Assembly (NCBI GenBank): GCA_046351595.1
Contig: JAXLYE010000001.1
Coordinates: 434,001-498,000 of the forward strand
Length of the DNA stretch: 64,000 bases
From: JAXLYE01 sp046351595
GTDB taxonomy: Bacteria; Myxococcota_A; Polyangia; Palsa-1104; JAEUJZ01
Reading direction: 5' to 3'
Of the stretch, positions 27,777 to 38,327 are shown one piece after another; positions within the stretch are counted from its first letter, which is position 1, and the number at the start of each line of letters is the position of its first letter. Made by a program: the position numbers and the translations under genes. The notes beneath the pieces were generated by a model. It saw only the letters and a list, made by a program, of their open reading frames with translations. It ran no database searches and was not told the DNA's origin.

Positions 27777-29207
27777 TCAGGGCGTCGCGCTCCACGTCGT
27801 CCCGTCGAAGTGCAGCCGCTTGCCGGCCTTGCCGACGGCCCAGATGTCGCTGGCCGCGGTCCCGCCGAGGTCGTAGATGCCGACGGTGATCGCCTGCGGC
27901 GACGGGGTCCAGCTGGCGCCGTCGAAGTGCAGCATGGTGGGCAGGTTGCTGGTGCCGGTCACGGTCTCGCTGGCCGAGGCCGCCCAGACGTCGCTCGTGC
28001 CGCTCGCCCAGACCGTCCGCAGCGGCCGGAACTCGCTGAGCGGCAGGCCGAAGCCGAAGCCCGGCACGTCGCCCCAGCTGCCGCCGCTGCTCTTGTGCGC
28101 GAGGTAGCCGAACGGCTTGAAGCTGGCGCCCGACTGACAGAGCCCGGCGGCCCACAGCGCGCCGTCGCGCAGGCCCCAGATGTCGGTGAGCGACGCGATC
28201 CAGCCGCCGGATGCGTAGCGTGTGCCCTCGGGGTTGCAGACGTAGGACTCGGACCAGGCGGCGCCGTTCCAGTGCAGCAGCAGCGCGGCGTAGTCCCCGT
28301 CGGGCTCCTTGCCGCTGCCGATGACCCAGACGTCGCTCGCGGCGATCCCGAAGACGCCGCGCAGCGCGCCGGCCATGCGGTCGTGCGCGATGCTGAAGCT
28401 GGTGCCGTTCCAGTGCAGGATGAGCGAGCCACCGACGGCCCAGACATCGCTCGGGCTGCTGCCCCAGACGCCCTGGAGGTCGACGGACGTCGGGCTGGCG
28501 ACCGCGGTCCAGCTGGTGCCGTCGCGACGCAGGATGGTGCCGCCGTCGCCCACCGCGAAGGCCTGGCCGCCGCTCGTGGCCCACACCGCGCGCAGCGTCT
28601 GCGTCGTCGGGCTGGGCTCGGCGGCCCAGGCGCCGCCGTAGCGCAGGACGGTGCCGGCCGCGCCCACCGCGAACACGTCGCTGATGCTGACGCTCCAGAC
28701 ACCGAGGAGGTCGGCGGTGACGACGGGCGGCGGCGCAGCCACGACGAAGCGGCGGGTGTCGCTGAAGGCCGACGCGAGGTGCATGCCGCGCGCGCGCGCC
28801 GCGTGCCAGAAGTACGTCCCGGGCGCGAGCTCGCTCGGGGCGCGCGACCCGGTGCAGGTCTCGGCCTCGAAGCGCTGCCTCACGCTGGCGCAGGCCGCGT
28901 CCGCGCACAGCTCGACGAGGACGCGCTCGTTGCAGCGGTCGATCTGCCACGCGAACACCGGCTGGCTGCCGACCAGCGTCTCGCCGTCCGCGGGCGAGGT
29001 CGGCACCGGCGCCGAGAACAGGTGGCGCGCCGGCTCCGCGATGTCTGCCCGCTCGGTCTCGGGCGACGGGCTGGAGCTGCACGCGGCCAGCACGAGCGCG
29101 AGCCCGCTGGCCGCCAGCACCGCGCACCGCCGCCGCCCCGTCCGGATCCCTGAGGTCTGCTGCGCACCGACGAGCTGACACCGAGTCTCTGGCTGGTTCG
29201 CTTCCAT
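27777..29207 (-). CDS. Beta-propeller lipoprotein with DVWAVG repeats
   Basis: From ATG 29207 the product has 476 residues, with a lipobox in LALVLAACSS. After a fibronectin-like domain (about 55-155; WHAARARGMHLA) come five to seven repeats of about 45 residues with cores such as WGSSPSDVWAVG, IAASDVWVIGSG, GTSDVWAASA and TAASDIWAVGKA, each preceded by a W-x-G-T/A strand. This gives a propeller fold common in Myxococcota surface lipoproteins of unknown function. An alternative ATG at 29240 adds 11 residues. It lies 276 bases from the diguanylate cyclase on the same strand; co-transcription is uncertain. Confidence 0.83.
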   Translation of the reverse strand: MEANQPETRCQLVGAQQTSGIRTGRRRCAVLAASGLALVLAACSSSPSPETERADIAEPARHLFSAPVPTSPADGETLVGSQPVFAWQIDRCNERVLVELCADAACASVRQRFEAETCTGSRAPSELAPGTYFWHAARARGMHLASAFSDTRRFVVAAPPPVVTADLLGVWSVSISDVFAVGAAGTVLRYGGAWAAEPSPTTQTLRAVWATSGGQAFAVGDGGTILRRDGTSWTAVASPTSVDLQGVWGSSPSDVWAVGGSLILHWNGTSFSIAHDRMAGALRGVFGIAASDVWVIGSGKEPDGDYAALLLHWNGAAWSESYVCNPEGTRYASGGWIASLTDIWGLRDGALWAAGLCQSGASFKPFGYLAHKSSGGSWGDVPGFGFGLPLSEFRPLRTVWASGTSDVWAASASETVTGTSNLPTMLHFDGASWTPSPQAITVGIYDLGGTAASDIWAVGKAGKRLHFDGTTWSATP

Positions 29208-29427
29208 GGCACCCACCCCGACTGACACGGGATCCATCTTCCGTGCCAGCGCGCGTGGATAACGCAGGGATGCTGATCTTCGACGGTGCGCACGGCCGGC
29301 GCGGGCGCTCCTTCGGCAGAGCCAGAGTGTGCGGCGTCCGCCCACTGTCGCGCGCTGCCGCAGCGACCTCGGACGGTTCCCGAGGGCGCCGCCCGCCCGC
29401 GCGTTTCGTCTCCGCTCGGGGCGCGGC

Positions 29428-32400
29428 TTAGGGGAGGGACTCGGCGCGCTTTATGAGGCCCATGCGCAGGTACAGGTCGCGGGCGCGGGCGATGTACTCG
29501 CGCGCCGCGCGCGTCGTGAGCAAGAGCGGCGCCCCGGCCGGCGACGGATCGAGGCGCAGCCGCCCGATCGCCTCGTGCGCCTCGGCCTCGTCGTACTGCA
29601 TCTCCATGCGCTGCGCCTGCGCCAGCGCGCGCCGCAGCGGCCCGAGCGCGCGCTGCGGCCGCCCGCGATCGCGCAGCAGGAGCCCCTGCCACAGCGCCGC
29701 CGCCGGCCGCGCGATCGGGTTGGCGCGGGCGTAGCGCTCAAGGCGCTGCACGAGCTTCTCCTGGCTCGCGGCGAGCGACGGATCCGGGGTCCGCGCCAGC
29801 GTCGCGCGCCCGACCTCGAGCAGGACGCGGAAGCACACCAGGATGCCCGGCATGGTCAGCTTGGTCCGGATCAGCATCGCGATCGCGGGGCCGAGCAGCT
29901 CGCGGCTGCGCAGGGGCTCGCCGCGCAGCAGGAACAGCTGCGCGCGCAGGGCATCGACGGCGTTGCGCGCCACCCGATCCTGCGAGGCGCTCGCGTGCGC
30001 GGAGGCGTCGCCGAGCTCGCGCTCGGCCCGATCGAGCTCGCCCATGCGCAGCCGCACCAGCGCGTTGATGGCCAGGGCCCAGGTCAGCTGCTGCACGTTG
30101 TGGCCTGCGCGCGCCAGGCGCTCGATCTCCTCGCCGTCGCGGAGCAGGCCCGGAAAGTCGCCCAGGTGCAGGCGCGCCATGCGCCGCACCAGCAGGCAGA
30201 ACATGCGCAGCGGATCGTCGCGCAGGCGGGCGGCGCCGGCGACCGCGAGATCGCTCTCGTGCAGCGCCGCGCGCAGCTGGCCGGCGCTGACATAGACCAG
30301 CGCGCGGACCCGGCGCAGCCCGAGCTCGGCGCGCGGATCGGGCTTCTGGCTGCGGCGCAAAAGCGCCTCGGCGCGCGCGAAGTAGGCCGCCGCTCCGCGC
30401 CGCAGCGGCGTCAGCGACAGCACCAGCGCCAGGCTGCTGTAGCCGAAGACCTGCCGCTCGACGGCGCTGACGTCGTCCGCGGCGTTGGTGCTGCCGACCA
30501 TGCAGTAGATCATCTGCAGCTGCTGCAGCGAGTAGAAGCTCGCCTCGCCCACGAGCGCCAGGAGCTCGGCCTCTTCGGCGCGCGCGCTGCGGTCGTCCGT
30601 GTCATCGCTCGGTCCGAACAGGTTGCTGGGCAGCGCGCCCGGGCCGCTGAGCAGCCGCTGCACCTGGCCCGCGGCCTCGCGCACGAGCCCGACGAGCAGG
30701 CCCGGGGTCCGCTGCGGCAGCGGCCGGCCCAGCGCCTTGAGGCCGACCTGGCACGCCGCGGTGCACGCCGCGATCTGGCCCAGCCCGGCCAGCGCCTGCG
30801 CCAGCAGCCGGTGCGTCTGCGCGATCTGCAGCGGCGTGGCGTCGCCCTGCGGCAGGAGCTCGGTCGTGCGCCGCAGGATCTGCGACGCCTCGACCAGCGC
30901 GCCGCGGCGCAGGGCGTGCTCGCCCGCGTGCAGGCCGTGGTGCACCGCGCGCTCGGGCACGCCGCCGTGATCGAAGTGGTAGGCCAGCGCCGCGGCGTGC
31001 AGCGCGCCGTCGCCGTACAGCCGCTCCAGGGCGCCCGCGACCGTGCGGTGCAGCTGCCGCGTCTCGTGCGGGGACAGCTCGCCGAGCAGCACCTCGCGCA
31101 GCTTGTCGTGGCTGAAGCGCCAGCGCTCTTCGTGTACCTCGAGCACGCCGGCGTCGGCGCAGCTGGCGAGGAACGCCTCGCCGTCGGGGCACAGCTCGCC
31201 GAGCAGCAGCAGATCGACCTGACGCCCGGCCACCGCCGTAAGCTGCAGCGAGGCGTAGTGCAGGGCCGGGACGCGCCGCAGCCGCCGCTGCAGGAGCGCG
31301 CGGATCCCGACCGGCAGCGCCTGCAGCCGCGCGCCCGCTACCCCGGACCCGGACCCGGCGCCCGCCTCCTCCGCCAGCGCGCGCGTGACCTCGATCAGGA
31401 ACAGCGCGTTGCCCTCGGACTCGCGCATGAGGTGGCGCACGAGCTCCGGGTCCTGCCCGTCGCGCCCGAGCACCGCGGTGGCCAGCGCCGCCACGGCCTC
31501 GGCCTCGAGGCGCCGCACGCGCAGCAGCTGGCCGCCGGGCAGCTCCTGCGGCAGCTCGGGCCGCTCGTCGTCGCGGTAGCTGGCGACCGCGAGGATCGGC
31601 CGCGCCGCGAGCTGCGGCTGCAGGCGCTGCAGCAGCGTGATCGTCTCGCGCGCCGCCCAGTGCACGTCCTCGAGCAGCAGCACCGTCGGGGTTTCGACGC
31701 GCAGCAGCACCGACTCGATCACCGCGAGGAGCCGCTGCTGCGCGGCCTGCGAGTCGAGCACCGGTGCATCGGGGACGGCGCGCCCGAGCAGCACCGGCAG
31801 ATCCGGCACCAGCTCCTTGAGCACCGCCGCGCTGTCGTCCTGGAGCTCGACGCACAGGCTCAGCGGGCGCAGCGCCTCGGCCAGCTCCTGCAGCGGGCTG
31901 CCGCCGGCGTTGACCGACTGCGCCCGCACGACCTGCGCGCCCTCGACCAGCGCCATCGTCCGCAGCTCGTCGATGAGGCGCGACTTGCCGACGCCGCTCT
32001 CGCCCGCCAGCAGCAGCAGGCTGCCCTGCCCCGCCTTGGCCTGCGCGAGCAGCGTGCGCAGGCGTGCCACCTCGGTGTCACGACCGACCAGCGGCGCCGC
32101 CGACAGCAGGCTCTCGCGCGAGGAGGCGAGCGTGCCGCTCAGCAGGACGCCGGTCTGCCGCGACAGCGCCGACACCACCTCTTCCGCGCTCTGGAAGCGG
32201 TGCTGCGGATCCCGGTGCAGGAGGCGCTGCAGCACCTCGTGCAGGACGTCGGGGATCTGCGACAGGTCGAGCAGCGGCGGCGGCGGCGCGGCGCGGTCTG
32301 CCCCGTCCTCGCGCGCCCGGGTGCTCGCCAGCGCGCTCTCCCGCTGCGTCCCGGCGTCGTCGGCGGTGGGCACCGGCTGCGCAGAGCCCCACTGCGGGCG

Positions 32401-33345
32401 GCTGAGCAGCGGCCGGATGTGCTCGGGCAGCGTGTCGCGGCCGCGCGCGCCCAGCACGTCCTTCAGGAAGCTCGTGGGGCTGTCGCGCGCGAACGGGTAG
32501 CGCCCGATCAGCGCCTCCCACAAGAGCACGCCGACCGCGTACAGATCCGAGGCCGGCGACGGCGGGCTGCCGAGCAGGAGCTCGGGCGCCATGTACTCGA
32601 GCGTGCCGGCGACGTCCCGCGCGCTGCTGCGGTGGGTGGCGACCCCGAAGTCCAGCACCTTCACACGATCGCCGATGCACAGGACGTTCGACGGCTTCAG
32701 GTCGCGGTGCAGGATGCCGTGCCGGTGCAGGTAGGCCAGCGCCGCCAGCAGCTGCCCGGCCAGCGTCACCACCTCGGCGACGGGGCGGTTGGCCGCCGCC
32801 AGCGTGAACGGCTGCGGCGTCGGCAGAAGCTCCATGGTGAAGAAGGGCGAGCCCTCCTCATCGAAGCCGTAGTCCAGGACGCTGATGATGTGCGGGTGGC
32901 GCAGGCTGGCGAGAGTCTTGAACTCGTTGGCGATGGCGACGCGGTGCTGGCGCAGCACGACCTCGGGGCTGGCGCTGTACGAGAGCACGGCCACGGTCTG
33001 CGGCGCGGCGTCGCTCGGCAGCGCGACCGTGTGCGTCGGCGGCTCGTCGTCTATCCCGTCCTCTGTCGCGTCCGCGCCGCGCGCGCCGCGCACCGTCGAG
33101 ACCACGCGCTTGAGCGCGATGTGCTGGCCGCTCAGCCGATCGAGCGCGCGGAACACCTCACCCATGCCGCCGGCACCGAGCAGCTCGACCACGCGGTAGC
33201 GCTGCGGCAGGCGCAGCCCGAACGGCGCCTCGACGCGCTCGTCGACCGGGACCGCGACCGGGGCCGGCTCGGGTGCGGCGGGCCCGGGGCCGGGCGCGGC
33301 GGCGTCATCGGGTGTGCGTTCGGTAGGACGAATGGGCCCTCCCAC
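29428..33345 (-). CDS. Ser/Thr kinase-AAA ATPase-TPR signalling protein
   Basis: The 1305-residue product (GTG 33345) has a complete kinase domain (LLGAGGMGEVFRA, IALKRVV, HRDLKPSNVL near residue 213, VLDFGVA, GTLEYMAPELLLG), then an AAA/STAND ATPase (LVGRDTEVARL; Walker A AGESGVGKS near residue 450; Walker B VLLLEDVHW), followed by about 600 residues of TPR-like helices. This kinase-ATPase-TPR architecture resembles large myxobacterial regulators. The N-lobe contains a long insert (about 80-125) between the catalytic Lys and helix C. No membrane helix is obvious, so it is probably cytoplasmic. It diverges from the fatty-acid-hydroxylase gene across a 301-base gap. Confidence 0.9.
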   Translation of the reverse strand: MGGPIRPTERTPDDAAAPGPGPAAPEPAPVAVPVDERVEAPFGLRLPQRYRVVELLGAGGMGEVFRALDRLSGQHIALKRVVSTVRGARGADATEDGIDDEPPTHTVALPSDAAPQTVAVLSYSASPEVVLRQHRVAIANEFKTLASLRHPHIISVLDYGFDEEGSPFFTMELLPTPQPFTLAAANRPVAEVVTLAGQLLAALAYLHRHGILHRDLKPSNVLCIGDRVKVLDFGVATHRSSARDVAGTLEYMAPELLLGSPPSPASDLYAVGVLLWEALIGRYPFARDSPTSFLKDVLGARGRDTLPEHIRPLLSRPQWGSAQPVPTADDAGTQRESALASTRAREDGADRAAPPPPLLDLSQIPDVLHEVLQRLLHRDPQHRFQSAEEVVSALSRQTGVLLSGTLASSRESLLSAAPLVGRDTEVARLRTLLAQAKAGQGSLLLLAGESGVGKSRLIDELRTMALVEGAQVVRAQSVNAGGSPLQELAEALRPLSLCVELQDDSAAVLKELVPDLPVLLGRAVPDAPVLDSQAAQQRLLAVIESVLLRVETPTVLLLEDVHWAARETITLLQRLQPQLAARPILAVASYRDDERPELPQELPGGQLLRVRRLEAEAVAALATAVLGRDGQDPELVRHLMRESEGNALFLIEVTRALAEEAGAGSGSGVAGARLQALPVGIRALLQRRLRRVPALHYASLQLTAVAGRQVDLLLLGELCPDGEAFLASCADAGVLEVHEERWRFSHDKLREVLLGELSPHETRQLHRTVAGALERLYGDGALHAAALAYHFDHGGVPERAVHHGLHAGEHALRRGALVEASQILRRTTELLPQGDATPLQIAQTHRLLAQALAGLGQIAACTAACQVGLKALGRPLPQRTPGLLVGLVREAAGQVQRLLSGPGALPSNLFGPSDDTDDRSARAEEAELLALVGEASFYSLQQLQMIYCMVGSTNAADDVSAVERQVFGYSSLALVLSLTPLRRGAAAYFARAEALLRRSQKPDPRAELGLRRVRALVYVSAGQLRAALHESDLAVAGAARLRDDPLRMFCLLVRRMARLHLGDFPGLLRDGEEIERLARAGHNVQQLTWALAINALVRLRMGELDRAERELGDASAHASASQDRVARNAVDALRAQLFLLRGEPLRSRELLGPAIAMLIRTKLTMPGILVCFRVLLEVGRATLARTPDPSLAASQEKLVQRLERYARANPIARPAAALWQGLLLRDRGRPQRALGPLRRALAQAQRMEMQYDEAEAHEAIGRLRLDPSPAGAPLLLTTRAAREYIARARDLYLRMGLIKRAESLP

Positions 33346-33646
33346 CTGCGGACGCTCGCGCTTCGGGACGGACAGGAGACGACCCTGAGCCGGTCGGGTC
33401 GCGCGACGGCAGGGCTTTCATCGCGGCTGTGCCCAGACTATCACGCGCAGCCCGACGCGCGGTCGGGTTTTCCGCAGGCCGCGGCGGGCCCGGGCGCACG
33501 CCGCGCGCGCCGTGCATCCCCGTGAACCAAGGGCCCCGCGAATCGTGGTAGAACCGGGCTCGCCTCCGAGCCTTATCTTCTCAAGTCCAAGCCCAAGCAC
33601 GCTTCAACGAAGCGTCAGGCACGCGTCAAGCACACCAAGGTACGCC
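33346..33646. other. Divergent intergenic gap
   Basis: About 300 bases separate the kinase-ATPase gene and the membrane hydroxylase gene. I see AAGG ahead of the plus-strand ATG and a short AAGC-rich stretch (33585-33615), but no convincing promoter, repeat or small gene. Confidence 0.4.
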
Positions 33647-34378
33647 ATGCAGCTTATCCTCACGCTCCTCGCCATCCTCGCGCTCAACGGCGCCGCCATC
33701 CTCGGGCTCAGCGTGCTCGCGCGCACAGAGCTCATCCGCCGCTACCGCGTGCGCGCGGATCGCCCGTTCCGCATCGAGCCCGCGGTCCGGCTCCGGACCT
33801 CGATCCTCAACTCCGTAGTCTCCGTCGGGCTGCTGTTCGGCGTGGTCCTGACCTTCCGCCCGTTCCTGATCCGTAGCGAGCCAGTGAGCCTGCTGCGCAC
33901 GATCGGCGAAGCGGTCGCGATCCTGGCGATGTACGACTTCGGCTATTACCTCCTGCACCGCTTCGTCTTCCACGAGTGGTCGGTCGGCCGCCGCGTCCAC
34001 GCCGTGCACCACACGATCCGCACCCCGTACGCGGTGGACAGCCTGTACATCCACCCGGCCGAGACCGTGGGCGGCGTCGGGCTGCTGCTCTTGTGCACCG
34101 CGATCCTCGGCCCCGTCGGCGAGTCGTCCTTCGAGCTGGCGTTCCTGATCTACTCGCTGCTGAACGTGTTCATCCACTCCGCCATCGACCTACGCTTCTT
34201 TCCGTTCCGCACCCTGACCGCGCTGGTCCGCCACCACGACGCGCACCACCAGTCGATGAAGGCGGGCTACTACGCCTCGATCACGCCGCTGTGGGACCTG
34301 GTGTTCGGCACCGCGCGGACGCCGCACTCGCCCGGGCACTCGACCGGTCACGCCGCCGGGCACTCGCCGGGGAGCTGA
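33647..34378 (+). CDS. Fatty acid hydroxylase / sterol desaturase superfamily membrane protein
   Basis: The ATG at 33647 has CCAAGG seven bases upstream; the product has 243 residues. Four or five hydrophobic helices carry the di-iron His clusters of the superfamily: LLHRFVFHE (HX4H), HAVHH (HxxHH) and HHDAHHQ (HxxHH). These enzymes hydroxylate or desaturate lipids using O2 at the membrane. The C-terminal tail is a His/Gly/Ser/Pro repeat (PGHSTGHAAGHSPGS). The substrate is unknown; in this family it ranges from sterols and carotenoids to fatty acids. It is transcribed in the same direction as the esterase gene that follows 79 bases later. Confidence 0.88.
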   Translation: MQLILTLLAILALNGAAILGLSVLARTELIRRYRVRADRPFRIEPAVRLRTSILNSVVSVGLLFGVVLTFRPFLIRSEPVSLLRTIGEAVAILAMYDFGYYLLHRFVFHEWSVGRRVHAVHHTIRTPYAVDSLYIHPAETVGGVGLLLLCTAILGPVGESSFELAFLIYSLLNVFIHSAIDLRFFPFRTLTALVRHHDAHHQSMKAGYYASITPLWDLVFGTARTPHSPGHSTGHAAGHSPGS

Positions 34379-34457
34379 GCGGGCCCGGCGCGCCCCGTCG
34401 CGGAGCCGGCTTCCGGCGGCGATTCCGGGCGGTCCCGGGATCTCGTACGATGCGCGC

Positions 34458-35942
34458 ATGCGAAGCGACTCTGTGGTATCCGTCCGCTCTGCTCCTGCGC
34501 GCGCTCTCGGTCTGCTGGCGCTCGAGCTCACGCTCGCCAGCTGCGGCCCGCTCGATCCCGACCGCGCGCAGCTCGCGCCGGGCCGCCTTGCCCACGCGCT
34601 TTCCCCGTCGCCGCTGTTCGATCTTGCGGCGATCCGCGACGCCTCGACCGCGGACTGCCGTTTCGAGGGTGCGCGCGACGTCATAAGGTCCGGCGTAGCG
34701 CTGCGCGTCTTCAACCTGAGCTACCTGTCGTGGGAGTCGATCGACGGCAGCCTGCGCCCGATCCGCATCCGCGCCTTCGCCGCGCGGCCGCAGGCACCGG
34801 CAGGCAGGCTGCCCGCGGTCGTGCAGGCGCACGGACTGGGCGGCTACGCCGACGAGAGCAGCGCTACCAGCCTGGCCGCGCGCCTGGGCCTGTTCGCGGT
34901 CGCCTACAGCGGCCCGGGCAGCGGCACCACGGCCGACAACACCTCGGAGGGCCGCCCGCCGGGTCACGGCAGCGGCTACCGCCTGTTCGACACGCTGCAC
35001 GCGCCCGACGGCGTGCGCGGGAGCTGGTTCTGGGCGCACACCACGGCCGCGCTGCGCGCGCTGACGTGCCTGGCGGCGCGGCCGGACGTCGACGCCGACC
35101 GCCTGGGCATGACCGGCTTCTCGGCCGGCGGCGTGGCGACGCTGCTCGCGGCCGGTGCCGACGATCGCATCCGCGCCGCGGTGCCGCTGTCGGGCGTGCT
35201 GGCCTGGGACGAGGCGACCCGCGCGCCGGCGGCGTGGCAGCACGCGCTGCTCGCGCAGGCCGGCCTCGACACCCGCAGCGCCGAGTGGCAGGGCCTCACG
35301 CGCGAGCTCGTGGACCCGGGCGTCGCGCTCGCGCAGAGCCGCGGCCGCATCCTCCTGGTCAACGGCACGACGGATGAATTCTTCCCGCTGACCGCACACG
35401 TCGCGACGCTCCGGGCGCTGGCCACGAGCCCGGCCGCGGCCGCGGTGCGCACCAGCCTGGTCGGCAACTTCGACCACGGCTGCTACAAGCTCACCGGCGG
35501 CGAGAGCGCCGCCACCATCGAGGCCCGCGCCGCCCTGCGCGCCGAGGGCGGCCAGCGCGCCTGGTTCCGCCACCACCTCGCCGGCGATCCCGCGTTCGCT
35601 GCGCTGCCGCAGCCCCCGGCGGTGCTGGTGACGACGCTCGGACCGCTCGCGCAGATCACCGCGCAGGTCGACCTGCCGCCCGGCCTCGCCATCGAAGAGG
35701 TGCGCCTGTGGTGGAGCAGCGCGGACTCCTACGTGTACGCGAGCGTGGCCCTCGATCGCAAGAGCTCGACCCGCTACCAGAAGCTCGCCGCGCTGCCGCT
35801 CGGTCCGTCCAGCATCTACTTCGTCGACGTCCAGTACCGCACCGCCGACTGGCTGGCGCCGACGCGCTTCTCGATCTCGTCGGTCCCGACGCTGCCGGCC
35901 GGCAGCACGCCGCGCATCCGCGGCATCGGCACATGCCTGTAG
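34458..35942 (+). CDS. Secreted alpha/beta hydrolase (lipoprotein)
   Basis: The 494-residue product has a signal sequence ending in LTLASCGP (lipobox LASC). The hydrolase domain shows VQAHGLGG (oxyanion region), GMTGFSAGGVATLLAAG with Ser as nucleophile in G-F-S-A-G-G, VNGTTDEFFPL for the acid, and GNFDHGCYK for the His, so the triad is complete. The fold and order resemble acetyl-xylan-esterase or dienelactone-hydrolase relatives. The last about 110 residues (VDLPPGLAIEEVRLWWSSAD onward) form an additional beta domain. Substrate unknown. A 12-base tandem repeat begins right after the stop codon. Confidence 0.83.
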   Translation: MRSDSVVSVRSAPARALGLLALELTLASCGPLDPDRAQLAPGRLAHALSPSPLFDLAAIRDASTADCRFEGARDVIRSGVALRVFNLSYLSWESIDGSLRPIRIRAFAARPQAPAGRLPAVVQAHGLGGYADESSATSLAARLGLFAVAYSGPGSGTTADNTSEGRPPGHGSGYRLFDTLHAPDGVRGSWFWAHTTAALRALTCLAARPDVDADRLGMTGFSAGGVATLLAAGADDRIRAAVPLSGVLAWDEATRAPAAWQHALLAQAGLDTRSAEWQGLTRELVDPGVALAQSRGRILLVNGTTDEFFPLTAHVATLRALATSPAAAAVRTSLVGNFDHGCYKLTGGESAATIEARAALRAEGGQRAWFRHHLAGDPAFAALPQPPAVLVTTLGPLAQITAQVDLPPGLAIEEVRLWWSSADSYVYASVALDRKSSTRYQKLAALPLGPSSIYFVDVQYRTADWLAPTRFSISSVPTLPAGSTPRIRGIGTCL

Positions 35943-35978
35943 ACGAAGACGCAGACGAAGACGCAGACGAAGACGCAG
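35943..35978. repeat. 12-base tandem repeat ACGAAGACGCAG
   Basis: Three perfect copies of ACGAAGACGCAG and a fourth partial copy directly follow the TAG of the hydrolase gene. A slipped or mutated stop would extend the protein with Asp/Glu-rich repeats. No hairpin potential is visible. Confidence 0.85.
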
Positions 35979-36192
35979 ACGCAGATACGGGGCCGGACAG
36001 ACAACCGCAGACCGGCTGAGCTCGCGCAGGGCCCATCGCACCGGGTAACAACCCCAGCTCGACGGTAAATGATGCGTTTCGGGCGCATCATCTTGCGCAC
36101 AATTCCCCTTTTTTTCTGTGGCTCGCGCGGAAACAGCGACCAAGCTGGATCGATACTCGGCGCTTTGTGGCCTATCGACCAGGGAAGTCCCA

Positions 36193-37233
36193 ATGAACGC
36201 AGAGCACGCGGTCGCTGCCTCCTGTCTCTCTCCTCCCTCTTGCTTGCAGTTCACCGATCAGAAGGGCCGCAGCTGCTCGCTCAGTGAGCTGCGCGGGCGG
36301 CCGCTTCTGGTCGCGCTCGGGGTCGCGGACTTCGACGGCGCGCAGGCCGACGCGCTGCGGCCCGAGCTGCGCGGCCTGGGCAGCGCGCTGCTGGTCGTGA
36401 ACGCCGCGCCCGCGCAAAGCTGGCTGCTCGCGCCCGATGACGAGGCCGAGCCGGTCGAGCCGAGCAGCAGCGCGGCGCTCGCCGCCTTCGTGGCGCAGCA
36501 CGCGGCGCCGCTGCGAATGACCCTGCTTTTGTTCGAGCGCGGCGAGGTCGTGTGGTGCCACCGCAGCGAGGGCGCGAGCCTGCTGCTGGTCGAGGCGCTG
36601 CGCTCCGCCGCGGCCGAGCAGCGCCGGCCGTGTGCGTATCACGTGTCGCGGCGCGAGCTCCTGGTCGCCTCCCTGGGCACCGCGCTCGCGGCCCTCACGC
36701 TGTCGCTGCGACCGCGCGAGGCGGGCGCGCGCGAGCCCGCGGCCAAGGGCGCCCCCGGCCCCGCTGCCGACCCGCTGAGCAAGATCACGCTCGATGTGAA
36801 CGGCCAGCAGCACACGCTCGAGATCGAGCCGCGCGTGACGCTCCTGGATGCGCTGCGCGAGCGCCTGGGACTGTGCGGCACCAAGAAGGGCTGCGACCAC
36901 GGGCAGTGCGGCGCCTGTACCGTCCTGGTCGACGGCCGGCGCGTCAACGCGTGCCTGACGCTGGCGGTCATGACCGAGGGCGCCAAGGTGACGACCATCG
37001 AGGGCCTGGGCACGCCCGAGCAGCTGCACCCGATGCAGGCCGCGTTCCTGCACCACGACGCGTTCCAGTGCGGCTACTGCACGCCCGGGCAGATCGTCTC
37101 GGCGGTGGCGCTGCTCAAAGAGGGGCGCGCCCGCACCACCGAGCAGATCCGCGAGCACATGAGCGGCAACCTGTGCCGCTGCGGCGCCTACCCGAACATC
37201 GTGGCCGCGATCCAGGCGGCGCAGAAGGGCTGA
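36193..37233 (+). CDS. PaoA-like [2Fe-2S] subunit fused to an N-terminal thioredoxin-like domain
   Basis: ATG 36193 (AGGGA seven bases ahead) gives 346 residues. Residues about 15-150 look like a peroxiredoxin/thioredoxin fold (LQFTDQKGRSCSLSELRGRP, LLVALGVADFDGA) with no catalytic Cys pair. A twin-arginine-like segment follows internally (SRRELLVASLGTALAALTL, about 158-176). The rest matches aldehyde dehydrogenase iron-sulfur subunits: GTKKGCDHGQCGACTVLVDG (plant-type 2Fe-2S), FQCGYCTPGQI and GNLCRCGAYPNI (second 2Fe-2S). In E. coli PaoA the Tat signal is N-terminal, so the added domain ahead of it is odd. It is first of a three-gene operon; the next gene starts 8 bases after its stop. Confidence 0.88.
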   Translation: MNAEHAVAASCLSPPSCLQFTDQKGRSCSLSELRGRPLLVALGVADFDGAQADALRPELRGLGSALLVVNAAPAQSWLLAPDDEAEPVEPSSSAALAAFVAQHAAPLRMTLLLFERGEVVWCHRSEGASLLLVEALRSAAAEQRRPCAYHVSRRELLVASLGTALAALTLSLRPREAGAREPAAKGAPGPAADPLSKITLDVNGQQHTLEIEPRVTLLDALRERLGLCGTKKGCDHGQCGACTVLVDGRRVNACLTLAVMTEGAKVTTIEGLGTPEQLHPMQAAFLHHDAFQCGYCTPGQIVSAVALLKEGRARTTEQIREHMSGNLCRCGAYPNIVAAIQAAQKG

Positions 37234-37241
37234 GGGCAGAC

Positions 37242-38323
<1,082 letters not shown>

Positions 38324-38327
<4 letters not shown>

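Noticed and set aside
29329..33525. 1398-codon plus-strand open frame opposite the kinase-ATPase gene
   Set aside because: Low-complexity Arg/Ala/Gln translation with no motif, while the minus strand has complete kinase and ATPase motifs.
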